NCBI GenBank assembly: GCA_963920525.1
Contig: OY986435.1
Coordinates: forward strand, 220,254,899-220,318,898
Reading direction: 5' to 3'
Origin: Dichetophora obliterata
Lineage: Eukaryota; Arthropoda; Insecta; Diptera; Sciomyzidae
DNA length: 64,000 bases
Every line of letters starts with the position of its first letter. Positions within the stretch are counted from its first letter, which is position 1. Shown in pieces: positions 46,376 to 57,615 of the stretch. The notes under the pieces are model-generated. The model made no database searches. It had not been told where the DNA came from and saw nothing but the letters and a program-made list of their open reading frames with translations. A program made the position numbers and the translations under genes.

Positions 46376-47199
46376 TTGTAGGGTACGAGTGTATTATAGG
46401 CGCACACGCATTTTTATTTAGCCGCAAGGCTTTTTGGGCATACAAGCCACAAAGGCTATTTTCATTAAGCCGCAAATGCTAATTTCAATTAAGCCACAAA
46501 GGCTATGTTAAAATTTTTTATCCAAGCCACAAAGGCTAAGTTTTTGAACAAAAATAAATTCAATTGAAGTACTGCGCTTCTTGCTTCCAAAATCTCTGTC
46601 CCTTTATTTTGAAATATTTTCATTTATATACAATTTTTACCAGTATTATTCTTAAACTAATTTTACTACTATTTCCAAAACTCCTCCTTTAATTCCAATG
46701 TTTTTTTAGATTTACTTTGAAAAATCAATAATTGACCAATCACTTTTAGCTTATTAACCTTTCCAAATTTTCCCCACCAATTAATATTTTAAACATCATT
46801 TATTGGTTCGCTCGAATTCTTGGCCTTGACTTTAAAGTGTCATCGGCACTTATTCAACTTATCGCTTGTTGTTGTTGCTTTGTGTTTTTCTGTGCAATGC
46901 ACTTGTAACACGAGTACCGCTGTCGCTGTCGCATTTCAGCTTGTGCGGTATCTAGCGGCACAAGCGTAAAGGGGTGCTAAATGCACTTCATGAGAATTCG
47001 AGCTGCAATTAGTTGTGCTTACTTTGAGGTTTTTTATTCGGTTAAATTTGGAAACTTTGTCAACATAATGTTGATATGTTATTGTTGGCATATGTTAGAC
47101 AATTAAAGTGAAGATCTTTTTGGTGGTTGTTTGTCTTGAATGTGTGTACGTATGTAAGTACACTACACAAGTTGTACATTTCAGTGTGCAATCGTAAAG
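46376..47199. mobile_element. Unidentified 824-bp insertion in LINE 3
   Basis: It is flanked by AAAGAAT (46369-46375 and 47200-47206). Removing it rejoins the RT frame at VVVKRIQ/KRFVRF (one base lost). It starts TTGTAGGGTACGAGTG and holds five units of about 30 bp built on AAGCC(A/G)CAAAGGCTA (46418-46540). No gene. It could be a solo LTR or another non-coding element, since neither TIRs nor TG..CA ends are conclusive. Confidence 0.65.
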
Positions 47200-47412
47200 A
47201 AAGAATCCAAAGCGATTTGTTCGGTTTGCTCTGAGAGGCTTAAGTGCAACTGACACATTCAACTTTCCTCCATATGAGGATCGTTTAAAATTATTGAAGA
47301 TGCATTCTTTAAGTGAGAGAAGGAAATCTGCAGGTATCGTTTACTTACACCAACTCATAACTGGTGTATTCGATTCTCCAGAACTTATTTCCCTTATAAA
47401 TTTTAACACTAA

Positions 47413-47872
47413 GGCCTTTTCCACACTGGGTCAACGCAATTCCAACGCAACTTCAATGCAACAGCAAAAAAGTGGAAAAGCAATGCAACTATAAACCGAA
47501 TTCTCTCAGACTTGCTTCAAAAGTCATGCATATGTTTAAGACATCTGAAAAAGCATTAGTAAATGAAATAAGTGGCATTATGCAAACGTACTTATTATAA
47601 CATTAAAATAACTGAAATAATTAATGAACTTATTCACATTGATTAATATATAGCTTACTGCAGTACAAATAACTGAATTAAAAAAACAAACAAACGGATG
47701 CAACAAGTTGCCGATGAAAATTGCGGAAAGCCGTGTTGCGTTCGACAGGTTGAGAACGTGTCAAGAACTTGTTGCGTGCAAGTTACTTAATCTGAAGGCT
47801 TCGGTATAAATACACAGGCTAGCAACTTGAGTTGCGTTGACCAAGTTGCGATGACCAAGTGTGGAAAAGGCA
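47413..47872. mobile_element. Harbinger-type MITE, copy 3, inside LINE 3
   Basis: 460 bp. Ends GGCCTTTTCCACACTGGGTC and inverse (last bases GGCA), duplication TAA (47410-47412, 47873-47875). It splits the LINE 3 frame after SLINFNT. Confidence 0.83.
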
Positions 47873-48310
47873 TAATCATAGAAGCAGTAGAAACGCTAAC
47901 AACTTGATTTATTTACAATTTAGTAGAACAAATTATATGTTAACTGCTCCATTAAATCGCACGAGTACCTTTGTAAACAACTGCAGCTTTTTGATGTTAA
48001 CTCGAAAGGTTAACTCAAAAGTAGACTAAAAATTATTATGTAGTTAGATCTACGTACTACATTAATGCATGGTTAGTTGTAACGTCTTGTAAGGTCCTTG
48101 AGCCCAACTAGTTTATAGGTTATACATTTTTTCAACTTTGTCTTGTTTTAAGCCATTTGTATCAATTGCGTTGGATTTTTTTTTAAATTGCTATCTGGGT
48201 TGTGACCTTAAATGAGCAATTGTTGTGAAAGTGCGAAAAAGCTGTAGTAGCTAAACTCTATTGTTATTGCATGCTAAACAAAAACAAATCCTTTTTGGTG
48301 ATAAAAAGCC

Positions 48311-48690
48311 TACACTCAAAAATATTTGGGTGCAAATGTTACTAATAACTGCGTCCATTCTACGAAATTTATTCGTAGTTTTGCTGGGGTTTGAACCTCG
48401 GCTCTTTAGCTTACTGGCCACGCACTCCACCAGTAGGCCACACAGTTCCTTATGTTCTGTAGATGTTCGACACACAAGGCTCAACGATTTCGGTTTTTCA
48501 ATTTTTTAGACTCTACTAATAATTCGTACATTCTACTAATAATACGGTCAGCCTACGAATGAATTGTTTCTACTAATATTATTTTTCATTCGTAAATAGT
48601 ACGAAAGCATTAGTAACTACTACAAATGTAATGAAAAAAATTACGAAGTTATTCGTACGAGAAATTTACGAATATTATTATTTATATGTA
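48311..48690 (-). mobile_element. Short element with tRNA-like head and TTCGTA repeats
   Basis: The minus strand of 48380-48455 shows an A-box-like TGGCCTACTGGTGG and a B box GGTTCAAACCC, closely related to the SINE head at 1232-1309 (shared GAGTGCGTGGC and TAAGCTAAAGA). On the plus side 48500-48680 is full of CTACTAATAAT and TTCGTA words in both orientations. The ends TACACTCAAAAATAT / TACACTAGAGTG are only loosely inverted. Confidence 0.5.
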
Positions 48691-50165
48691 CACTAGAGTG
48701 GGTAAAAAAATCAATTTTTTTTACAAGTGACACGGAAAAATGGGTTGCTAGACACCTTAAAAATTCTCACTAAATATGAGCTCTTAATTTAAATAGGAAG
48801 ATGCAACGCTGTTTTTGTTTCTCAGTCCAATAGAAAAAAATTCATAACTCATCAATAATTGATTGTACAGAAAAATGTTTTGCAAGAATTTTGTAGAAAA
48901 TTTAATGCTCTACAAAAAAGGTATCATATATTTTTTCCGTAAACCTCACCATTTGAATGATATTGAAGATTTAAGTTTGATTATTTTAAGGCATATTTCA
49001 GTTTTGTTTATGAATTTAATAACTCGACAGTAAATGACTATTATAAAATGCGCAATACAAATTTTTGTAGGAAATTAAATGCTCTATAAAAATAGTATCA
49101 AATTTTTTGACGATTAAATTAAGCGTTCAAAAGATATTCATCATCAAATTTTCATGTGTACTGATTTTAAAAGTTTTTGATTAGATAATCGAAAAATTTC
49201 AAATGAATTTTGCGAAGAAAAACAGAAGACTCGCTGAAAGTTAGTGAGAATGTCAGTGACTCAACCTGCGGCACATTCTCACAGAGAGAGCAAAAAAGCT
49301 GTCACAAAAAACTTGCTGAAGGTGGTCAGTGAATCCGTCTAAGGACTTGCACGACCTTGAGAAGATGCGGTAGCAATAAAAGAGTTCTGATTGTCTGCGG
49401 CTCACATTTTTAATTTATGTTTTGTTCTTTTTTTTTTGCACCTCACAGCGCTGCCAGATAAACATGTTTTTGTCATAAGATACACCAACCCAAGCGCAAT
49501 TTAGTGTATCAGCATAATGCGTTAACGCAATTGCGTCATGGCGTACTTTAAAATGGTTTAATATCTATATTAACACGATGTCGATCAGTGTAGGCTGATC
49601 TTGAATTGGAAAGCGCGTAGTCAATTTGTTGAATGGGGTGAGTTTTGTGGTGAAGTAGCATTTTTACCTAAGCTCAAGTTGTCTTCACTCAGGCAAAATA
49701 TATGAAATTAAATAAAAAAATCCTAAAACAATATATCTGATTAAAAGAACTTATTGCTCATAGATTAATTAAAAATTACTTAAAAAATAAGTTATTAATG
49801 AAAATGAAACACTACATAAAAAAGATGATTTTTTAGCATTCACCAAAAATTAATCAATTTTATACTTTAAGCATGCAGCCAAACTGTATTCCGTCTAGGT
49901 TAATGTTAGCAATCAAACAGGTCTATAAACGCATTACTGGTGTGCAAGACAAGTTTAAAGTTGGATACTTGTTTGATTCCATGTACCTTAAAAGCATGCA
50001 AATCTAAAGAAAAAAAATTAGCTAATGTATTGGGCGGTTTTACGCTTCTGCGTTATTTTTTAACTATTAACGCAATATTCAACTTCAACGCAAAAACAAA
50101 CATTACCGCTGCTTACGATTAAGATTTAATGTTAATAGTTTTGTTGTTGATTTTTTATTCATTTC
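48691..50165. other. No gene seen
   Basis: AT-rich. A single end of the TGGATTCACTGA MITE family lies near 49315-49345. Short frames show no domains. Confidence 0.5.
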
Positions 50166-51869
50166 AATTTTTCATTTTCGTTATTCAGAATAATGATTCA
50201 ATTTTTTTATTCATATGAATGCTATTAACAAAGAATGCTATTCACACAGAATTTCAAAAATTTCGATTATTCTTTTTTGTTCCCTATTAATTTTTTATTC
50301 ATTATTTATTTGATATTTATTTGAAATTTATTGAAAAAAACGTAATAGGGGTATTTTAACTTTATCAGTCCATTTGTACGATAAGGAGAAGTGGCCGGTA
50401 AAGAAAAGTATATATATTCATAATCAGCATCACCTCCTGAGTTGATTTAGCCATGTCCGTATGTCTGTGTGTGATCACGATAACAGCCGTAATTTTATAA
50501 CTATCGTAACGAAACTCATTATATAAGTTTTTTTATTAAAAAATGGATGTCAAGTTCGAAAATGAGCTAATTCAGATGAAATCCACACCTACCTCCCATA
50601 CAAAGTTACTTAACTAAAACGGTAAATCTCTTTAAATTCCACAAAAATTAATCTAATGACTTCAAATTTTGTATATAAGCTTTAAATTTTAATATTCACT
50701 GTGAGTATGAAATGTGTAAAGGTCGAATAAAAATCACGTCTACCTCCCATACAATATGAATTTACCAAAACGGTAAAATATCTTTCAATTCCGCAAAAAT
50801 TAATACTACAATGACTTCAAATTTTTCACATAAGCTTTAACAATTAATATGTACTTTAAGTATGAAATTTGAAAAAATCGCATGACAACCACGGCCACCT
50901 CCCATACAAAGTGAGGGTACCAAAACGGTAAAATTCTGCAAAAATTAATCTGACGACTCCCAATTTTGCACATAAGCTTTAACAATTAATATGCACTTTA
51001 AGTATGAAATTTGGAAAAATCCAATGAAAACCATGGCTACATCCCATACAAAGTGACTTTATGAAATCAGTAAAATCCCCCTTAAATTCCACAAAAATTA
51101 CTACAATGGCTTAAATATCTTCAAATTAGTTTAAATCTTAACTATCCACTCGATGTTTGAAATTTGAAAGCAACAACTGAAAATACAAAATGACGTAATC
51201 ATAATAGTAAAATATTTAAAAATTCAAAAAAAAAATAATGTATGAACTTGATTTTGTACACAAAAATTTTAAGAAATAAAAAGGACTGTCGGTTTCAAAT
51301 GTGAAATATTTGTATAAAAATCGTGAACAATAAAAGTGACATCATCAAAATAATACAACATTCAAGACTTCAAAAACTTTAAAATACGGCAATGGGGTAT
51401 TTTAACTTTCATCCAATCGAAGATAATTCCTCACTTGTTTTTATTTGTTATTAAAAAATTATGTTCATTATTAATTTTTTATTAATTCTTCCTTTTTTAT
51501 TCATTCTTTGTTTTTTATTTATTACTAATTTTGTATTCATTCACTATTCATTCATTATTCATTCACTATTCATTTGTTATTCACTTTTGAATTAAAAAAA
51601 TTAATAAAAACTTTATTATTCAGTATTGAATAATCAATATAACAATGAATAATAAATAAAAAATTAATAATACATAACAAAATGAGACTAATTAATTAAA
51701 AATTAATATGTAATAAGGAAAAAACTAACGTTGAGTAGCAAACGCATTATGATTAAAAAAATAATAATTGAAAATTCTGAGATTCGTTGTGAATAACATT
51801 CTTTTTGCATGGCATTCATATGAATAAAAAAAATTTATTCATTATTCTTAACAACGAAAATGAAAAATT
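50166..51869. mobile_element. Inverted-repeat element holding a 150-bp tandem array
   Basis: Left end AATTTTTCATTTTCGTT (50166-50182), right end its inverse (51853-51869). The arms pair loosely over about 180-250 bp (TTTTTTTATTCATATGAATGC). GGGTATTTTAACTTT occurs just inside both arms (about 50349 and 51397). No gene. Confidence 0.6.
50560..51180. repeat. Tandem array, four units of about 150 bp
   Basis: Each unit contains ACCTCCCATACAAAGT or a variant (about 50590, 50741, 50898 and 51042), AAACGGTAAA, CAAAAATTAAT and ATAAGCTTTAA. Units are clearly diverged, so the array is old. Confidence 0.75.
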
Positions 51870-52009
51870 AACCAATTTCCAAAAATTAAATTACAGATTT
51901 TACAGCTCTGCGTAGAACTTATTCAAGTTTTGCTTGCTGTATAAAAATTTTCTCATCCTTTTTTTTTTTTGTTCAACAGCGTTTTTTTTAACAGCATAGA
52001 ACCAAGGCA

Positions 52010-52165
52010 TGCGCCTTAAACAAACACGGTTTGGTTTTTGACCAGAAAGGTAAGGAATAGATTATTTAGAGGAATTGATTGGAACCATACGTGAATTGTT
52101 GATTAGTTGAAACAACCGTGGAAGCATTTCCAGCCCTTAGTTGTTCCTGTACATTAATTCTACGC
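52010..52165 (-). mobile_element. Truncated copy of the second SINE family
   Basis: Reverse complement of the 43450-43690 body: AACCAAGGCATGCGCC, then AATTGATTGGAACCATACG and AGTTGTTCCTGT. No tRNA-like head is retained. Confidence 0.6.
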
Positions 52166-53246
52166 TATGCGTAAATGTAATAGCGCTATGCGTTACTTTA
52201 ATTAAAACAAGTGAATCAGCACGGTAGCGCATTTAAGTGCTTCAACTCAATAGCGCAACGCAGCGCAGCGTTTTCCATGTTGAGTAGCTACAAGAAGACA
52301 AACGTTTTTTTCAATGTTTTGCTTAGTGCTATTGTTTAAATTTCAATATTTTATATTAAAAATTCAATGGTAAATATTTGAATAAACACAAGTTGTAAAA
52401 ATTATTTATTTTAGTATTATTTTTTGTTCCTGTTTTTTCGAAAAAAAAAACATATTTTTTTCCAAAAAATTAAAATTTTTAAAAAAAAAAATATTTATAT
52501 GGCAATACTGTTCTCTCATTTAAAACTTTTTATCGTATCTTTTGTAAGGTGTTCAATTTGCGTCAATCTTTGATGTCGACAAACTTTGATTACAGTTTTT
52601 GCTCTGTCTTAATGAGATTTTAATACGTCTTACAAATATATTGCATTAGCATTTGTTATCATCCTTCAGCTGGTTTTTGGTGTTGAAATTAAATTATTTT
52701 TTTATATTGAGTTTATTTTTCGTATTGATTTTTTCATTTGAAAATTATTCATGAAATGATTGTGCTTTTTTGTATGATTTAAGCTACAAATTGGGGCCCA
52801 ACGAGCCCACTTAATTTAAATCCACCGTGAAAAAAAACATTTAAAATATTTTATCGACGTGGCTTATGAGTTAAATTAAATTGAAACTAAGCCCAAACGC
52901 TCTCACACCATATAAATGGATCAGTACCTATGATTTAGGTGAGTAAAGAGAAGCTCTTTGTTAAAATTTGAAAGATTTAAATTTAATGAAACATAAATAA
53001 AATCCATTTGCTTGCATTTAAGACGTAAGTACATGAGTAAAAAAAAATAGTAAAAAGTAGTTAATTTCTTAGGCCTTATTAAATGCCCTTCATGATGATG
53101 TAATTGTTGATAGCTCGCAGATTTTTCTATGATTTTTGGGAATTTTTTGAACAAAAATAGAACTAAAGAATTAAAGCTTACTGTACAACAATAACTACCA
53201 AGCAAATCTACAACAACAACGCAAAGAGAATGACAAGACCCCAGCG
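52166..53246. other. No gene seen
   Basis: AT-rich spacer with no supported coding sequence or element boundary. The last 80 bp (53165-53246) resemble 55320-55390 and belong to the hairpin family that follows. Confidence 0.5.
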
Positions 53247-53530
53247 GTTGCGCAGCGTTAGAGGGGATGAAACAAATTGGCGGCGGAAAATATACAGCAC
53301 TTTGCTTACTATTTTTTCTGTTTGCCTGCTTGCAAGATCTCAGGTGGAGGAAGGCATTAAAAGAGACTTAGAGCTAGCTGCTGAAATAAAATTAAATTTC
53401 AATTTTCATATCTCATTTTAATGCCTCCACTTTAGATCTTGCTAGCAGGCAAACAGAAAAAATAGCAAGCAAAGTGCTATTTATTTTTCACCGCCAATCC
53501 GGTTCATCCCCTCTAACGCTGCGCAACTTT
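53247..53530. repeat. Near-perfect hairpin, arms about 120 bp
   Basis: The left arm 53247-53368 and right arm 53410-53530 are reverse complements (GCGCAGCGTTAGAGGGGATG, TTTTTTCTGTTTGCCTGC), with a loop of about 40 nt. A single diverged copy of the arm with the same upstream text lies at 55388-55510. The 63-codon frame across the left arm is not a gene. Confidence 0.75.
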
Positions 53531-53717
53531 TTCTATGCGAAATTCTATTGCTTCTCGTGTCTTGCTTGTCGTTGGTTTGCGTTTTCAATTTACAACACTA
53601 GGCGGTTAGACTGTCTACGTACATTTGTTGTATTAAGTTATATATAATTTATATTCTATATCTATTTCTTATATATTCTTATTTTTATACACAACACAAT
53701 CTATATATAGCTTGCAT

Positions 53718-55078
53718 TAGAGAACTGCACAAGCTTACTTGAAACTCTATTTCAAGTACTTGCTTAAAATACAAGTTCAAGCTAGCTTGAGCTTGATAAT
53801 TTTGAATCAAGTATTGCTTGTAATTGAATATAAATAAGCCCACGACAGGTTGCGACTTGCAAGTATGCTAGCTTACAAGCGAACGGCACGAAGTTTCAAG
53901 TAAAGGAAAGCTTGATGCCTTCGGCAAAAAGCTTGAAAAGCTTAAAATTGAAGGCAAGTATCCAATTAAAGCAAGTATCCAAAAAATTCTATGAGCTTGT
54001 TTAGAGAGAGCTTAAGCATAATAGGACTTTTAAGGATTCTGTGGACTCCGTGGTTGGAAGTTTTAGGGGTAACTTATTTCGAAGATGATGTCAAACTTTA
54101 AAATTTAAGATGGCGGATAGAGCTGCCACCTAGATTTTTTTTATTTTTGCGAATTCTTGTTATTTTGAAATACTGACAACGGATTTAATTTCGAATATAA
54201 TGTCACAATTTTAATATTTAAGATGGAACTAAGGGTTGCCACCTAAATTTTTACCACAGTATTGCCACCTAATAATATGTATTTTAAAGAGTTTTAAACG
54301 TCATTTATCAGTGTTAAGGTGTCGCTGATTTCGAATATAAAGTCGGCATTTTAAATTCAAGATGGTGGATAGGGTTGCCACCTTAATTTTTTGTAGTTTT
54401 ATGAATTTGGGGCTGGCAAAAAAATGGTACACCAAAAATGGGTCGCTGAATCCGAATCTGTTATCAGAATTTTCAAATTATAAAATTTTGAAATAATAGG
54501 GTTGCCACCTAATATTATGTTTTTTCAAGAGTTTTAAACGTCATTTATCAGTGTTAAGGGGTCGCTGATTTTGAATCTAAAGTCAGAATTTTAAAATTCA
54601 AGATGGTGGATAGGGTTGCCACCCTAACTTTTTGTAGTTTTATGAATTCGGGGCTGGCAAAAAAAATGATACACCAAAAATGGGTCGCTGAATCCGAATC
54701 GGTTGTCAGAATTTTCAAATAATAAAATTTCGAAATAGGGTTGCCACCTAATATTATGGCAATAACAACAGAAAAAAAAGTTACACGAACTCCGCATAAT
54801 AAATGAAACGAACAACAAAACAAACGATCGTCAGTCGCTTCCGACGGCAGTGCAGTCGCATAGAGTCGAAACCAGAGTTGAAAAGTAGAAAACTTGACTT
54901 TTTCCACCAGCTCATGTGGGGTAGAAACAAAATAGAATCAGGTCAGACATATGATTTTGTTCTTCAGAAGCCAGTCGCAAATTGTAAGGAAAAAAATAAA
55001 TCAAGTTCCTGCAATTCAAATCAAAGCTTGATATTTGACAAGTAGCTTGATTTTCAATTTACTTGTTGCAGATCTCTG
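53718..55078. mobile_element. hAT-like non-autonomous element D
   Basis: The ends TAGAGAACTGCAC and the inverse of CAGAGATCTGCAAC fit the YARNG rule. Flanks GCTTGCAT (53710-53717) and GCGTGCAT (55079-55086) match 7/8. Subterminal text is rich in AAGCTTGA/TCAAGCTA words at both ends. The interior has a 240-bp tandem repeat and no credible gene. Confidence 0.72.
54110..54765. repeat. Tandem repeat, period about 240 bp
   Basis: AGGGTTGCCACCTAATATTA recurs near 54504 and 54738 and in a diverged form near 54262. TTTTAAACGTCATTTATCAG recurs at the same spacing. Between two and three units. Minus-strand frames here are repeat shadows. Confidence 0.75.
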
Positions 55079-55387
55079 GCGTGCATGTATATTGTGTTAT
55101 TATATTAAAAGATATAAATAAGATTTAAATTTTTAACTTAATAAAAAATGAAATAATTTAAATAAATGATATGAATTATATGTACATATTTTTGAAATGG
55201 TAGTGCATTTAGCTAAAAGAAATAGTTGCATCCATTTATATAAAATTTCAAAAATTGATTTAAACTCTTATCTAAAATAAATCAGTTGTCATATGCCGAC
55301 TGTAGCTACAAAAAAGTCTAAAAAAGTCAAGCTAACTGTACAACAACAATTACATGGCAAAATCTACAAAAACAACGCAGTGAGAAT

Positions 55388-55510
55388 GGAAAGGTACACA
55401 GCGGTTGCGCAACGTTAGAGGGGATGCACGAATCGGCGCCAAAAAATAAATCGCATTTTGCTTGCTATGTTTTCTGTTTGCCTGGTAGCAAAATCTCAAG
55501 TGGTGGAATG
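55388..55510 (+). repeat. Single copy of the hairpin arm
   Basis: It matches 53247-53368 in the same orientation (CAACGTTAGAGGGGATGC, TTTTCTGTTTGCCTGG) and lacks the second arm. Confidence 0.65.
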
Positions 55511-55519
55511 GCAAAATTA

Positions 55520-55703
55520 GACAAGATAGTGTTGGGGCGGAGAGCCGGTGACCGAAACTGTCAAAGTTGACATTTCATACAAAATCTGGAACCAATGAGA
55601 ATGCAATATGAAAGCAAAAATGGGCCAAAATACCAAAATGGCTGAGTTTGACAGTTATGGTCACGAAGAAAGAGAACACATTCAGCCCTAACACTACCTT
55701 GTC
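55520..55703. mobile_element. 184-bp MITE with TA duplication
   Basis: Ends GACAAGATAGTGTTGGGGC and a near inverse, TA on each side (55518-55519, 55704-55705). TGTCAAAG..TTTGACA pairs further inside. The TA duplication suggests a Tc1/mariner-type parent. The family is not identified. Confidence 0.6.
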
Positions 55704-55970
55704 TAGTTGTACTATGAGTGGTGGCATCAAAATTGACTTCACGGCCAGTCATATAAAAACCAAATATCAAAAATTTTAAATTTATTTTGTTTTAACCTAA
55801 TGCAGCTCTACATATTCATTGAAAAACCAGTATCATTCAATATTTCGCAGCGGAAAAAATTGAGGGAAAAAACGATACGTCAGCAGAGGAACTTATTGGT
55901 GGTTGCTTGCTACATTTGCTGAGCGCCTTGTAGTCAAGATCCAAGAGCGTCATTTAAAAACCTACTCGCT

Positions 55971-57615
55971 GTCTGTATTGATGACGAGAGTTATTCGCAA
56001 AATGACGATGACGCAAACCAAAGATTTACCCTCTACCAAAATCGTTCAACGCGCCTAAAGAAGTTTTCACTTAAAAAAGATAACGAAAATGCTTGAATTT
56101 ATGTGTGCGTGTGTGTGGGCCAACGATCTCCCGGTGCATCAGCAAGTGCAGCAAAGTTAAATTGACTTTCTTTGCTGGTGAACGTCCTCCAAGTGCCACC
56201 AGCAGCAGCACAAGCAAGTGCAGCGCAAATGTCTTGCTAGCCAACATCCTCCAAGTGCCATCACCAGCAGCACAAGCAAATGAAGCGCAAATTCTCCGCT
56301 TTCAATTTATTTAATTCACGCCGGAGTAAAATGGCAGAAATTTGCCTCTGCGCTTGACGCATGCTAAAATGGTGCTTCTGAAATATATTGGAGAGTTGAC
56401 CAGTGAATTGAATTGTGCTGCAATTGCTGGTGCTGCTGGTGATGGCACTTGGAGAATGTTGGCTAGCAACAAATTTTGCACTGCACTTGCTGGTGGTGGC
56501 ACTTAGAGGATGTTCGTCAGCAAAGAACGCCAATTTAACCTTGCATCCACTTGCAGATGCACCGGGAGATCGTTGGCCCACACAAACGCACACACAAACT
56601 CAAGCACTTTCGTTTTTTTTTTATTTTTTAAGTTTACAATATAACAAGTTTATGAAATAAGTTGCAAGTACAAGTACTCGAATTAAATATGTCGCAAATT
56701 GATTAAAATGCAAATTAAATAAAATATTTGCGCTCAAACACGACCGAAATGTGAAACGTCCAAATTTGCAACTGTCAAAATTTCATCGTCCATTTGACAG
56801 AGCAAAAAAAAACAAATTTATTTCAACACACACAAATCTTATTCAACCTGACATTTTCTATCCTACCACGACTGAAAAGTTTCCTTTTGACATACACCCT
56901 TTATGAAAAAATTTATTAATAAAATGCCGCAGTGGTGAAAATAAAAAGCCACTGACAAATACAACAAGTGTGAAAATTGTCAAACTTTGTGACGATATAA
57001 ATAAGAGTATGCATGTTATTATTTGAATGTTCAACATATTCCTTTATCACAACTTAAAGATTAAAATGTTAAAACACTCAATCCAAACATTATTTTTTAT
57101 TGTTTACAAACGAAGTTCCAGCAGAAAAAAGCAGAAAAAGAAGAAGATCGTTCCATTTTTAAATCTCACCATGAATAGCGTGGGTTTGAGTAAAAGCATA
57201 TTTTTCAAAAATGTTGACAAATACAACAACTGAAGAAATTACCAAACTTATATAGACCAACATAATGTCAATTAATAAGTTTTGGTTGCAACATCTTATT
57301 GCAACCTAACTTAAGTATTTATATACTAACAAACAGATTATATGCATTAATTTTAGGAGTTGCCAAGTGATTTCTTTGTGAGCTTGCGGCCGATTAAGAA
57401 CAAGATTGACGATCAGGGTTAATTTTTTTTATGCACAAATACATGCAAACATTTTTTGAGGTTATGTTTTCTAAGTTTCTTATCTTGTTATCTTTGCTGC
57501 CTGTATTGATGACGAGAGTTACTCGGAAAAAGACGATGACGCAAACCAAAGATTTACCGTCTATCAAAATCGTTCAACGCGACTAAAAAAGTTTTCACTT
57601 CAAAAAATCTCACTC
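55971..57615. repeat. Direct repeat of about 117 bp, copies 1.5 kb apart
   Basis: Copies at 55971-56083 and 57499-57615 share ATTGATGACGAGAGTTA, ACGCAAACCAAAGATTTACC and AAAATCGTTCAACGCG. Between them lie a fold-back element (56084-56612) and AT-rich text without a gene. Confidence 0.7.
56084..56612. mobile_element. Fold-back element with 215-230-bp arms
   Basis: Arms 56084-56316 and 56398-56612 pair (CGAAAATGCTTGAATTTATG; GGGCCAACGATCTCCCGGTG). Each arm holds two internal copies of a unit with TCCTCCAAGTGCCA and CAGCACAAGCAA. The GC-richer arms create four overlapping frames on both strands. None is credible as a gene. Confidence 0.75.

Larger units (their letters stand above)
45118..48030 (+). 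pseudogene. Jockey-type LINE 3 reverse transcriptase, with two insertions
   Basis: 5'-truncated in the RT domain. Recognisable pieces: GPGGIPGAVVKQCG and PLSLLFNKSI (about 45330-45430), FSPIAKLSSKPKLF, SGVPQGSHLGPF (about 45846), catalytic YVDD (45941-45952, in place of the usual FADD), HPHLEYASQVW (about 46305), then after an insertion KRFVRFALRGLSATDTFNFP and YLHQLITGVFDSPELISLIN. After a Harbinger MITE it continues RTNYMLTAPLNRTSTF to about 48010. Many frameshifts. The 3' end is not sharply defined. Confidence 0.82.

Noticed and set aside
56093..56660. Four overlapping frames of 60-110 codons on both strands
   Set aside because: They lie in the inverted arms of a fold-back element and read the same repeats in several frames.
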